From Candidatus Bathyarchaeota archaeon (GTDB lineage Archaea > Thermoproteota > Bathyarchaeia > TCS64): DNA of 9,820 bases. The stretch spans positions 1-9,820 of the forward strand of contig JAPKYO010000032.1 of assembly GCA_026394265.1 (NCBI GenBank). Direction: 5' to 3'. The notes beneath the pieces are model-generated. The model had not been told where the DNA came from. It saw only the letters and a program-made list of their open reading frames with translations, and ran no database searches. Of this stretch, positions 1 to 5,909 are shown one piece after another. Numbering within the stretch: position 1 is the first letter of the stretch; every line of letters begins with the position of its first letter. A program made the translations under genes and the position numbers.

Positions 1-72
1 TTCGTGACCTGTCTCCTCATCAACGATTTAGTCAAGGTCCCCCTTGCCAAGGACCTGAACGTCTCCCTATGA
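1..72 (+). CDS. Possible C-terminal end of an upstream gene (partial)
   Basis: Reading from base 1, frame 1 is open for 23 codons and ends at TGA 70-72; the visible tail ends LAKDLNVSL. About 18 of the 23 codons end in G or C, as in the secure genes of this window. Frame 2 stops at once, and frame 3 runs on to a TGA near 90 but gives a proline- and glutamine-rich, less natural peptide. I do not recognise the family from so short a piece. It could also be non-coding. Only sequence to the left of the window would settle this. Confidence 0.35.
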   Translation, partial: FVTCLLINDLVKVPLAKDLNVSL

Positions 73-115
73 CGCCACCATACACCACATGATCGTTCCG
101 GATACACCAAAACCG

Positions 116-150
116 GGGCTTCGGACCCTTCATCAAGGGGAACGGAGCCC
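116..150. other. Stem-loop between the upstream end and the HTH regulator promoter
   Basis: GGGCTTCG (116-123) pairs with CGGAGCCC (143-150), 8 pairs including one G-U. Inside it CCCTT (126-130) pairs perfectly with AAGGG (135-139) around a four-base CATC loop. The two stems are separated by a small purine internal loop (GA against GAA). No long T-run follows directly, so it is not a classical bacterial-type terminator. It could be a 3'-end structure of the upstream transcript, a small RNA element or an operator. Base pairing is seen directly; any role is inference. Confidence 0.4.
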
Positions 151-170
151 GCTCACCATTGACGCCCCAG

Positions 171-178
171 TTTTAAAA
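171..178 (+). promoter_or_regulatory. TATA-like element of the HTH regulator gene
   Basis: TTTTAAAA lies in an otherwise GC-rich stretch, centred about 27 nt upstream of a predicted transcription start near 201. That would leave a leader of about 12 nt holding GGGAG (201-205) before the GTG at 213. Spacing fits an archaeal TATA box. Confidence 0.55.
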
Positions 179-212
179 GAATGGTCAACAAACACCACAC
201 GGGAGAACCACC

Positions 213-983
213 GTGCCCGGCCTCGAGGACTTCTGCGACCTGCTATTCGAGATATCGAACGAGGACAGGCTCAGGATAATGGAGGAGCTTGGGGCGGCGC
301 CGCTCCACGCCACGGGCGTCTCACGCAGACTCGACATACCCACACAGGAGGCGAGCAGACACCTACTAAGGCTCGCCGAGGTCGGGCTGATAGCCAAGAG
401 CCCCGACGGCCTCTACTCCCTCACCCCATACGGTGCACTCAGCCTCCGCCTCCTCGAGGGGGAGCGATTCGCCTCCGCCCACAGCGACTACTTCGCCACC
501 CACACCGCCGCATCGGTCCCCCGATGCTTCGCCTCACGAATAGGCGAACTCTCGGAGGCCACCATCGTCGACGACGTCATGATCACCCTTCACAACGTCG
601 AGAGGGTCATCCGGGAGGCACGCGAGTACGTGGTGAGGATGACGGACCGCTACCAGTTGACAGCCATCCCCCACATCGGCGACGCCCTTGAGAGGGGCGT
701 CGAGTTCAGGGCCATCGAGCCCCTGAACATAGTCAGGCCCCCCGGCTACGAGCCCGACCCCCGCCTCACGGAGGCGGATGGCAGGTGGAAGAACAGGGCG
801 GTCGAGGGGCTCGGGGTCTGCCTCACCGCATCGGAGAGGGAGGTAGCTGCCTTATGCTTCCCCGCCCCCGACGGGCGCTTCGACTACCGCGGCTTCTCGT
901 CGAAGGACCCCGCCACGCACAGGTGGTGCATGGACCTCTTCGAGCACTACTGGGGCGCAGGCGGCAGGATAAGGGACGACTAG
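213..983 (+). CDS. HTH transcriptional regulator with FilR1/DUF1724-like C-terminal domain
   Basis: A predicted cytosolic DNA-binding regulator of 256 residues. Residues about 5-75 look like an ArsR-type winged helix: ISNEDRLRIMEEL, then a recognition-helix region TGVSRRLDIPTQEASRHLLRL and a wing ending in YSLTPYGAL. The remainder resembles the effector domain of archaeal regulators of the FilR1/DUF1724 kind: a YFATH segment, SRIGEL, a central REAREYVVRMTDRY stretch, RGVEFRAIEP, and a C-terminal block with YRGFSSKDPATHRWCMDLFEHYW. The ligand of this domain is unknown to me. The GTG at 213 was chosen because GGGAG lies 7 nt upstream and a TATA-like box precedes it at the right distance. The gene converges on its neighbour with a 4-nt overlap (980-983). 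The HTH assignment is strong; the C-terminal family name is from memory of related archaeal proteins. Confidence 0.85.
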   Translation: MPGLEDFCDLLFEISNEDRLRIMEELGAAPLHATGVSRRLDIPTQEASRHLLRLAEVGLIAKSPDGLYSLTPYGALSLRLLEGERFASAHSDYFATHTAASVPRCFASRIGELSEATIVDDVMITLHNVERVIREAREYVVRMTDRYQLTAIPHIGDALERGVEFRAIEPLNIVRPPGYEPDPRLTEADGRWKNRAVEGLGVCLTASEREVAALCFPAPDGRFDYRGFSSKDPATHRWCMDLFEHYWGAGGRIRDD

Positions 984-1549
984 CCGGGATTCTTGCCCGT
1001 GTGCCTCTTCACGATCTCCTCGATCTCCCCCTGCATCCCCGGGTTCGCCTCGATCACCTCGTCCAGCTTCGCTATGTTGCTCCTCCACATCTCCTCGGAG
1101 GCGGCGTCCCAGCCCCACGCGAAGTTGAAGAGATCCATCAGGGAGTGTATCGAGCCCTTGAGGCCGTCGAGGGCAGGGTCGACGTTCCCCGCGATCCCCC
1201 TGTCCTGTATGAGCATCTCCAGCATCGGGAAGTAGGCAATCCGGGCGTCGCCCTCGAGCGTCACTTCGACGCCGCCGTCGAGCGGCTTGATCTTCTCCCT
1301 GGGCACGCCGAGGCCGCCGAGGAACTCGACGGCGTTGCCCATGGCGATCGCCATAACGTCGGGGGGCAGGTAGGTGAAGAACTCACGGTAGACGAGGGTG
1401 CATGTGCCGGAGGCGGCGCGCTCCATCTTGACCTCGAGCCTGTCCGGGACGAACCCGACGCCCTTACCCACGCCGTACTTCTTGAAGACCGAGTTGATCT
1501 CCCCAAAGAGGGAGCCAGCGTCAACGTACCCGCCCAAGTCCATCAGCAC
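980..1549 (-). CDS. Hypothetical protein, unrecognised family
   Basis: A predicted soluble protein of 189 residues that I cannot assign. It has no signal peptide or membrane segment. The first half mixes predicted strands and helices (DRLEVKMERAAS at 37-48, YREFFTYLPPDVMAIAMGNAVEFL at 54-77). A GGVEVTLEGDARIAYFP strand pair (92-108) follows. The C-terminal third is helical and rich in Trp and Met, with FNFAWGW (141-147) and a final charged helix EIEEIVKRH. Third codon positions are G/C-rich in this frame, which supports it over the overlapping plus-strand readings. The first codon is GTG at 1549; ATG at 1543 is an equally good start, because the TATA-like GATATAAAC at 1567-1575 is centred 28 nt from it, as in a leaderless transcript. 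It is alone on its strand except for the following winged-helix gene upstream, with which it might be co-oriented. Confidence 0.75.
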   Translation of the reverse strand: MLMDLGGYVDAGSLFGEINSVFKKYGVGKGVGFVPDRLEVKMERAASGTCTLVYREFFTYLPPDVMAIAMGNAVEFLGGLGVPREKIKPLDGGVEVTLEGDARIAYFPMLEMLIQDRGIAGNVDPALDGLKGSIHSLMDLFNFAWGWDAASEEMWRSNIAKLDEVIEANPGMQGEIEEIVKRHTGKNPG

Positions 1550-1566
1550 GCATAGACGATGAATGC

Positions 1567-1575
1567 GATATAAAC
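1567..1575 (-). promoter_or_regulatory. TATA-like element of the unrecognised 189-residue gene
   Basis: On the minus strand this reads GTTTATATC, an AT-rich patch centred near 1571 in GC-rich surroundings. It is 22-28 nt from the candidate starts at 1549 (GTG) and 1543 (ATG), which suggests a leaderless transcript beginning at the ATG. It also indicates that the gene has its own promoter rather than depending on the winged-helix gene upstream. Confidence 0.5.
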
Positions 1576-1581
1576 GAAGCC

Positions 1582-1851
1582 CTACGTGGGGAGCGCCGCC
1601 GTCGCCTTCCGGAAATACTTGAGCACGTTCATCCCCGAATCCGTTATCTCGTACCTCTTCACGTCCCTCTCCTTCCCCGCGAGCTCCTCTTTCTCCGTTA
1701 TCAGCCCCTGCGTTATCAGGTTGTTAAGCACGTTCTGGAAAACCTTCCAGGAGAGGTTGGCGCTATACATGATCCTCGTGGGTTTTGCCTCGCCTTTCAT
1801 GATAATCTCGAGGACCTCTATGTAAATCTCGACCTTACCTCTCCTAGGCAT
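1582..1851 (-). CDS. Small winged-helix DNA-binding protein (HTH_45-like)
   Basis: A single-domain archaeal transcription factor of about 89 residues. From the chosen ATG (1851) it reads GKVEIYIEVLEII (helix 1), KPTRIMYSANLSWKVFQNVLNNL (helix-turn-helix, recognition helix from LSW), then GLITEKEE and RYEITDSGMNVLKYF (wing and last helix). This order and the TRIMYSANLS motif are typical of the HTH_45 / COG3432 winged-helix family, common in archaea. An in-frame ATG at 1893 would add 14 residues (MENLMFRPPKC...). I prefer 1851 because family members usually begin just before helix 1. No good Shine-Dalgarno is visible for either start; a weak AT-rich patch lies near 1880-1886. The gene is divergent from the response regulator and may control the shared region. 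Its target is unknown. Confidence 0.8.
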   Translation of the reverse strand: MPRRGKVEIYIEVLEIIMKGEAKPTRIMYSANLSWKVFQNVLNNLITQGLITEKEELAGKERDVKRYEITDSGMNVLKYFRKATAALPT

Positions 1852-1952
1852 ATTGATGACACACTTCGGGGGCCGAAACATAAGGTTTTCCAAACTGTTC
1901 CCTGATACGCGTTTGAGACCTCCCCTTAGCCCCTCCTCTCTTTCTCGTTCAC

Positions 1953-1979
1953 AAAAAAACGCTTAAAAATCGGAAAAAA
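1953..1979. promoter_or_regulatory. Phased A-tracts upstream of the response regulator promoter
   Basis: Three A-runs lie in a row: seven As at 1953-1959, five at 1965-1969 and six at 1974-1979. Their centres are about 10 to 11 bp apart, one helical turn, so the DNA should be intrinsically curved just upstream of the TATA box at 1991-2000. The runs are read directly; curvature follows from known behaviour of A-tracts, and a regulatory role is inference. Confidence 0.45.
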
Positions 1980-1990
1980 GGCGTTGAGCA

Positions 1991-2000
1991 CTATATAAAT
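1991..2000 (+). promoter_or_regulatory. TATA box of the response regulator gene
   Basis: CTATATAAAT followed by TTTATG is the clearest TATA-type element in the window. A start of transcription near 2022 would give a leader of about 40 nt before the ATG at 2065, longer than for most genes here. One copy of the 10-bp inverted repeat (2008-2017) lies between the TATA box and the predicted start, a position where a bound protein would block initiation. Confidence 0.6.
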
Positions 2001-2064
2001 TTTATGAATCAGGGAACCACAACGGCTTTTATCACCCACACCATGATGAATCCGGGTCTCACAG

Positions 2065-2622
2065 ATGTCGCTAAAAGAGAAGATTGACGTCCTCGACTTC
2101 CTCATAAGCATACTAAAGGAGCACGAGGAGAGCCTCTACGAAATCACCCAGAGGCTAGAGAAACTCTCCGAAAAGCTAGAAACGGAGGAGATCAAGCCAG
2201 AAGACAAAAAGCTGATAGACGAGGCGAAGAAGGAGGCTGAAGAGGTGGTCTCCGGCAAGTCAAGCATCCTCATAGTAGACGACGACGAGTTCCTCACAGA
2301 GACCTTCAAGGTAATACTCGAGACTGTCGGCTACCACGTCGAGATCGCCTCATCGGGAATGCAGGCGATACACAAGACCCGGGACAGGGACTACGACCTG
2401 ATCATCCTCGACATAAAGCTCCCCGACATCAACGGCGATGAGGTCGCGCGCATCATGAAGAAGCAGGGGAAGCATACGAAGATCGTCATGATAACCGGCT
2501 ACGAGAAGCTCGCCGAGGGACTCAAGGACGAGCCCGTCGAGGTGAAGGAGGTCCTGATGAAGCCGGTCAGCCCCAACAGCCTCCTCACGGTGACCAAGAA
2601 GGTCCTTCAGGACAACAAGTAG
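2065..2622 (+). CDS. Response regulator: coiled-coil leader plus receiver domain, no output domain
   Basis: A cytosolic two-component receiver protein of 185 residues. Residues 1-60 are charged and heptad-like (SLKEKIDVLDFLISILKEHE, LEKLSEKLETEE), probably a coiled coil for dimerisation or partner binding. Residues 66-184 form a CheY-like receiver: acidic pocket D72-D73-D74, phospho-acceptor D116 in LIILDIKLP, conserved T144 in MITG and K166 in MKP. All catalytic positions are present, so it should be phosphorylatable. There is no DNA-binding or enzymatic output domain after the receiver, so it probably signals by protein contact. No histidine kinase is encoded in this window. The ATG at 2065 follows a leader of about 40 nt with no strong Shine-Dalgarno. 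Family assignment is very secure; pathway and partner are unknown. Confidence 0.92.
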   Translation: MSLKEKIDVLDFLISILKEHEESLYEITQRLEKLSEKLETEEIKPEDKKLIDEAKKEAEEVVSGKSSILIVDDDEFLTETFKVILETVGYHVEIASSGMQAIHKTRDRDYDLIILDIKLPDINGDEVARIMKKQGKHTKIVMITGYEKLAEGLKDEPVEVKEVLMKPVSPNSLLTVTKKVLQDNK

Positions 2623-2637
2623 CCTCCTTTTACTCAA

Positions 2638-2667
2638 TCTCCGGGGGAGGGGTTTAATCCCCGGGGA
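2638..2667. repeat. GC-rich inverted repeat enclosing a TATA-like element
   Basis: TCTCCGGGG (2638-2646) pairs with CCCCGGGGA (2659-2667), nine pairs with one G-U, around a 12-base loop that includes GTTTAAT. It begins 16 nt after the response regulator stop. The loop's TTTAAT (2653-2658) sits at TATA-box distance from the nucleotidyltransferase start. The repeat may be a 3'-end structure of one transcript, an operator over the promoter of the next, or both. Confidence 0.45.
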
Positions 2668-2700
2668 AACCACTTCTAACCCGAGTTGGGGGACAGATCA

Positions 2701-3279
2701 GTGGTCGCCGCCGAGGCGGCCAGGCTTCTATACAGCGGCGCAGCCGAGGAGTACATGCAGGCGAAGGAGATGGCAGCCGCAAGCCTCGGCGCAAAGGCGG
2801 TGCCTAGCAACTACGAGGTGGCCGTCGAGCTTGACCGCATCGCGGACGAGGCCGAAGGGGGCGAACGGCAGAGGCGCCTCGTTGAGATGAGGGGGACCGC
2901 CCTCGGGGTGATGAGGAGCCTCCGCGCCTTCGCTCCACGCCTCATAGGGAGCGTCTGGAGGGGAACCGCGAGGAGGGGGAGCGACGTGGACATCGTCGCC
3001 CTCGCCCAGAGCCCAGCCGAGGTCGAGGCCGCCCTCAAAGACTACAGGATCAAGGAGAGGGGGGAGGTCACGTTCAAGGGCGGCGTCCACGCCTACCACT
3101 TCAAGCTCGACGCGGGAGCCGACGAGGTCGAGGTCGTCGTCAGGGCGCCAGCCGAGTACACGGAGGACCGCTGCGACATTTACGGCGACGTCAAGCGCGG
3201 CGTCACCCTAGCGGAGCTGGAAAGACTTTTGAGGGTTGACCCCCTACGCAAGTTCGTCCCCAGGAGGCATTCTAGGTGA
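2701..3279 (+). CDS. Nucleotidyltransferase-fold protein (polymerase beta superfamily)
   Basis: A predicted cytosolic nucleotidyltransferase of about 192 residues. An N-terminal helical part (residues 1-80, including LLYSGAAEEYMQAKEMAA and PSNYEVAVELDRIADE) precedes the NTase core: G83-S84 in LIGSVWRGTARRGSDVDI, with the metal-binding D95 and D97. A later strand, EVEVVV (from E142), may supply the third carboxylate as Glu instead of Asp. The substrate cannot be read from the sequence. GTG at 2701 was chosen because GGGGGA lies about 7 nt upstream; an in-frame TTG at 2686 would add five residues. It is the first gene of an operon: its TGA overlaps the GTG of the glmM-like gene by 4 nt, so the proteins are probably made together. 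It could modify a sugar-nucleotide enzyme or an RNA, or be unrelated to them in function. The fold is confident; the function is open. Confidence 0.82.
   Translation: MVAAEAARLLYSGAAEEYMQAKEMAAASLGAKAVPSNYEVAVELDRIADEAEGGERQRRLVEMRGTALGVMRSLRAFAPRLIGSVWRGTARRGSDVDIVALAQSPAEVEAALKDYRIKERGEVTFKGGVHAYHFKLDAGADEVEVVVRAPAEYTEDRCDIYGDVKRGVTLAELERLLRVDPLRKFVPRRHSR
3262..3267 (+). promoter_or_regulatory. Ribosome binding site fixing the GTG start of the glmM-like gene
   Basis: AGGAGG lies 8 nt before GTG 3276 and inside the last codons of the nucleotidyltransferase gene. It is the best Shine-Dalgarno in the window and supports the GTGA start-stop overlap (3276-3279) and translational coupling. Confidence 0.7.
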
Positions 3280-4616
3280 AGCTATTCGGTTCATCGGGCA
3301 TACGCGGCTTGGCAAACGTCGAGATAACGCCGATCCTCGCCCAGAGGCTTGGCTCCGCCCTCGCGACGATACACGAGGGGGGAGAGGTCGTCGTGGGGAG
3401 GGACACGCGCGTCACGGGACCCATGCTGGAGGCATCGCTGAGCGCCGGCATCGCCTCGTGTGGAGGCGACGCCAAACTCGTAGGGCTCCTGCCGACCCCC
3501 GTCATCGCTTGGCTCACCCGTGAACTCGAGGCAAACGCCGGCGTCGCCGTCTCCGCGAGCCACAACCCGCCACAGTACAACGGCCTCAAGGTCTTCAACG
3601 CCCGCGGCATGAGCCTCACAGAGAAGGAGCAGGGGCCCGTCGAGGCACTCCTGCAGGGCGGGGAACTCGACTACGCCCCCTGGGACGGCGTAGGCTCCGC
3701 AGACGAGGTAGACGCCGCCTGGATGTACCTCGACGCCCTGCAGGAAGGCGTCGAAATCGGCAAGGATTGGAAAGTCGCCTGCGACCTCTACTGCGGCGCG
3801 ACGAGCACGATCGCCGCCGACGCCTTCGAGGCAGTCGGGCTGCGCGCATCCATGATCAACAGCCACCCCGACGGCCACTTCCCCGCAGGGGACCCCGAGC
3901 CCACCACCGAGAACCTGCACCGGCTGGGCGCCTACATGAAGGCGACAGGGGCCGAGGTGGGCTTCGGCTTCGACGGCGACGGTGACAGGATGATGGCGGT
4001 CGACGAGACGGGGACACCCGTAGGCGGTGACAGGCTGCTCGCCGCGTACGCCGGCCACGTCGTCGAGCGTGAGGGGGGAGGAATCGTGGTCACCCATGTG
4101 GGCGCATCGATGTGCGTCGAGGACATGGTCGAGGCCGCCGGCGGCAAGGTCGCACGTGTCCGGGTCGGTGATGCCTACATCACCGAGGAGATGGAGAAGC
4201 GGAAGGCCGTCTTCGGGGGCGAACCGATCGGCGCGTGGGTCTTCCCCGAGGTACACATGTGCCCCGACGGCATACTCGGCGCCCTCAAGCTCCTCGAAGC
4301 CCTAGAGCAACGCGACCAGACACTATCACAGTTCGTATCCGAGGCATCCGAGTACCCGACGAGGAGCGCCAAGATCGAGGTCAAGGACAAGGCAGGGACG
4401 ATGAGGGGCGTCGAGCAGGGCTACCGCAAGACATTCGGCGAGGCCGCGGTCAACCGCGTCGACGGACTACGCCTCCAGCTCCCCGAGGGGTGGATACTCA
4501 TACGCGCCTCGGGCACCGAGCCCCTGATAAGGCTCACAGCTGAAGGAAGGGATGAGAAGGCGACCACCTCCCTGCTGGAGCGCGGGAGGGAGCTGGTCAA
4601 GGAGGCAACAAGGTGA
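3276..4616 (+). CDS. glmM: Phosphoglucosamine mutase / phosphomannomutase (GlmM-like)
   Basis: A cytosolic alpha-D-phosphohexomutase of 446 residues, normal length for archaeal members. It most likely converts glucosamine-6-phosphate to glucosamine-1-phosphate. All four signature regions are present: GSSGIRG at the N-terminus; the phosphoserine loop VSASHNPP with S95; the magnesium loop DGDGDR (D233, D235, D237); the sugar loop GGEPIGAW (314-321); and the phosphate-binding loop RASGTEPLIR (410-419). The GGEP sugar loop fits the archaeal GlmM group, but a dual phosphomannomutase activity cannot be excluded. The start is GTG 3276, with AGGAGG 8 nt upstream, overlapping the previous stop. Its own TGA (4614-4616) overlaps the next GTG (4613), and the next gene encodes the following pathway step. 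That context is the main reason to prefer GlmM over phosphomannomutase. Confidence 0.9.
   Translation: MKLFGSSGIRGLANVEITPILAQRLGSALATIHEGGEVVVGRDTRVTGPMLEASLSAGIASCGGDAKLVGLLPTPVIAWLTRELEANAGVAVSASHNPPQYNGLKVFNARGMSLTEKEQGPVEALLQGGELDYAPWDGVGSADEVDAAWMYLDALQEGVEIGKDWKVACDLYCGATSTIAADAFEAVGLRASMINSHPDGHFPAGDPEPTTENLHRLGAYMKATGAEVGFGFDGDGDRMMAVDETGTPVGGDRLLAAYAGHVVEREGGGIVVTHVGASMCVEDMVEAAGGKVARVRVGDAYITEEMEKRKAVFGGEPIGAWVFPEVHMCPDGILGALKLLEALEQRDQTLSQFVSEASEYPTRSAKIEVKDKAGTMRGVEQGYRKTFGEAAVNRVDGLRLQLPEGWILIRASGTEPLIRLTAEGRDEKATTSLLERGRELVKEATR
4599..4604 (+). promoter_or_regulatory. Ribosome binding site fixing the GTG start of the GlmU-like gene
   Basis: AAGGAGG (4598-4604 as read, core 4599-4604) sits 8 nt upstream of GTG 4613, repeating the arrangement at 3262-3276. 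It supports the 4-nt GTGA overlap with the mutase gene. Confidence 0.65.
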
Positions 4617-5881
4617 AGGCAGTCATAATAGCGGCGGGCAAGGCCGAGAGGCTCAGACCACTAACGTCGACGAAACCGAAGCAACTCATACCCATAGGTG
4701 GCAGGCCCCAGCTTGAGTGGCTCCTCAAGGGCGTCGCCGACGCTGGCATCAAGGACGTACTCATAGTCACCCACTACATGGAGGAAAAGATCAAGGGGCG
4801 ATTCGGCGACGGCTCGGACCTCGGCGTGAAGCTGACATACACGAGGCAGACGGAGATGCTGGGCACCGGCGACGCCTTCAGGTACGCCGAGAAATTCGCC
4901 GCCGGCGAGGAGTTCATCGGCATGAACGGCGACCTCTACCTCAGCCCCGGCATCCTCAGAGAGGTTGTGAACGACCACGAGGCGGGTGAGTTGACGGTCA
5001 CGGGGCTCGAACGCGACCCCTACCTCTACGGAGCACTCAAGCTGCAGGGGGACAGGGTCCAGGGAATAGTCGAGAAGCCCGCCCCCGGCACGGCGCCGAG
5101 CAACGTCACAAACGCCGGCATCTACATCTTCCCACCCGGCATCTTCGACGCCATCAAGGCCACCAAACTCAGCCCCCGGGGCGAATACGAGGTCACCGAC
5201 TCAGTAAACAACCTCATAGCCTCCGGCGCCTCCGCCCGCGTCCACATGCTCGACGAGGGCGACTGGCTCGACATCGGCCACCCATGGCACGTCCTGGAGG
5301 CAAACACGAGGGCCCTAGCAAAGCTGGAGTCGAACATCGAGGGAACCGTCGAGGAGGGCGCCCACATACAGGGACCCGTCTACGTCGCCCCCACCGCGAG
5401 GATAAGGAGCGGCGTCTACATCGAGGGCCCCGTCTACATAGGCCCGGACTGCGACGTCGGCCCGAACAACTACATCAGGGCGGGCACCACCCTCGTCGGC
5501 GGCAACCGCGTCGGCGCCAGCTGCGAGGTGAAGAACACCATCCTCATGGAGAAGGCCGCGATCCCCCACCTCAGCTACGTCGGCGACTCCATAATCGGGG
5601 AACGCTGCAACCTCGGCGCGGGCACGATCACCGCCAACCTACGCTTCGACCACAAGAACGTCAAGATGACAGTCAAGGATCAGCGCGTCGACACCGGCCA
5701 CCGCAAACTCGGCACGGTGATGGGGGACGACTGCCAGACGGGCGTCAACGTCAGCCTCCACCCCGGCGTCAAGGTCGGTGCCGGCGCCTGGATAGCCCCC
5801 GGAGTCACCGTCGACAGCGACGTCCCCGAGGGCATACTCCTCACCCACGATGGGCCACGCGAGAAACCGAGGACAAATTAA
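4613..5881 (+). CDS. glmU: Bifunctional sugar-1-phosphate nucleotidylyltransferase/acetyltransferase (GlmU-like)
   Basis: A cytosolic 422-residue enzyme of the archaeal type exemplified by ST0452 and MJ1101. It should acetylate glucosamine-1-phosphate and join GlcNAc-1-P to UTP, giving UDP-GlcNAc. Residues 1-235 are the nucleotidyltransferase: AAGKAERLRPLT (7-18) with KPK (21-23), MNGD with metal ligand D107, EKP (154-156), N167-A-G and DWLDIG with D220. The usual second Gly of the first motif is Ala (A11). From about 245 onward there are left-handed beta-helix hexapeptide repeats (IQGPVYVAP, IEGPVYIGP, VGPNNYIRAG). H319, Y322, N342, K348 and K351 have the spacing I recall for the ST0452 acetyltransferase residues H308, Y311, N331, K337 and K340. 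This makes a true bifunctional enzyme likely. The preceding mutase supplies the substrate. UTP versus dTTP preference and GlcN versus GalN preference cannot be read here. Confidence 0.88.
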   Translation: MKAVIIAAGKAERLRPLTSTKPKQLIPIGGRPQLEWLLKGVADAGIKDVLIVTHYMEEKIKGRFGDGSDLGVKLTYTRQTEMLGTGDAFRYAEKFAAGEEFIGMNGDLYLSPGILREVVNDHEAGELTVTGLERDPYLYGALKLQGDRVQGIVEKPAPGTAPSNVTNAGIYIFPPGIFDAIKATKLSPRGEYEVTDSVNNLIASGASARVHMLDEGDWLDIGHPWHVLEANTRALAKLESNIEGTVEEGAHIQGPVYVAPTARIRSGVYIEGPVYIGPDCDVGPNNYIRAGTTLVGGNRVGASCEVKNTILMEKAAIPHLSYVGDSIIGERCNLGAGTITANLRFDHKNVKMTVKDQRVDTGHRKLGTVMGDDCQTGVNVSLHPGVKVGAGAWIAPGVTVDSDVPEGILLTHDGPREKPRTN

Positions 5882-5886
5882 TTAAC
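5876..5886 (+). promoter_or_regulatory. AT-rich promoter candidate for the DUF2095-like gene
   Basis: AAATTAATTAA spans the stop codon of the GlmU-like gene and is centred about 28 nt before ATG 5910, as expected of a leaderless archaeal promoter. It suggests that the DUF2095-like gene can be transcribed separately from the UDP-GlcNAc operon. The AT-rich stop region alone could also explain it. Confidence 0.4.
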
Positions 5887-5909
5887 AGGGCACGCAGCGT
5901 CTTAGCCCG

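Larger units (their letters stand above)
1897..2017. repeat. 10-bp inverted repeat in the divergent promoter region
   Basis: GTTCCCTGAT at 1897-1906 is the exact reverse complement of ATCAGGGAAC at 2008-2017, about 100 bp apart. One copy lies just upstream of the winged-helix gene and the other lies between the TATA box and start codon of the response regulator, so the two face the two genes in the same relative orientation. The matches do not extend beyond 10 bp. An operator for a shared regulator is a reasonable guess, but chance is possible. Confidence 0.4.

Noticed and set aside
785..1555. A 256-codon plus-strand reading over the end of the regulator and the unrecognised minus-strand gene
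   Set aside because: It overlaps the certain FilR1-like regulator and yields low-complexity Arg/Leu/His-rich sequence. The minus-strand gene has better codon use and a promoter.
2042..2048. ATGATGA, resembling the C box of an archaeal box C/D guide RNA
   Set aside because: No D box (CTGA) at a suitable distance and no terminal stem are present. The motif lies in the response regulator leader and is probably chance.
1926..2111. A 61-codon minus-strand reading across the response regulator promoter
   Set aside because: It covers the TATA box, the A-tracts and the start of a certain gene, and its composition follows the AT-rich intergenic DNA.
3291..4256. A 321-codon minus-strand open reading inside the glmM-like gene
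   Set aside because: The opposite strand encodes an intact enzyme with every catalytic motif. Long antisense readings are expected where third positions are nearly all G or C.
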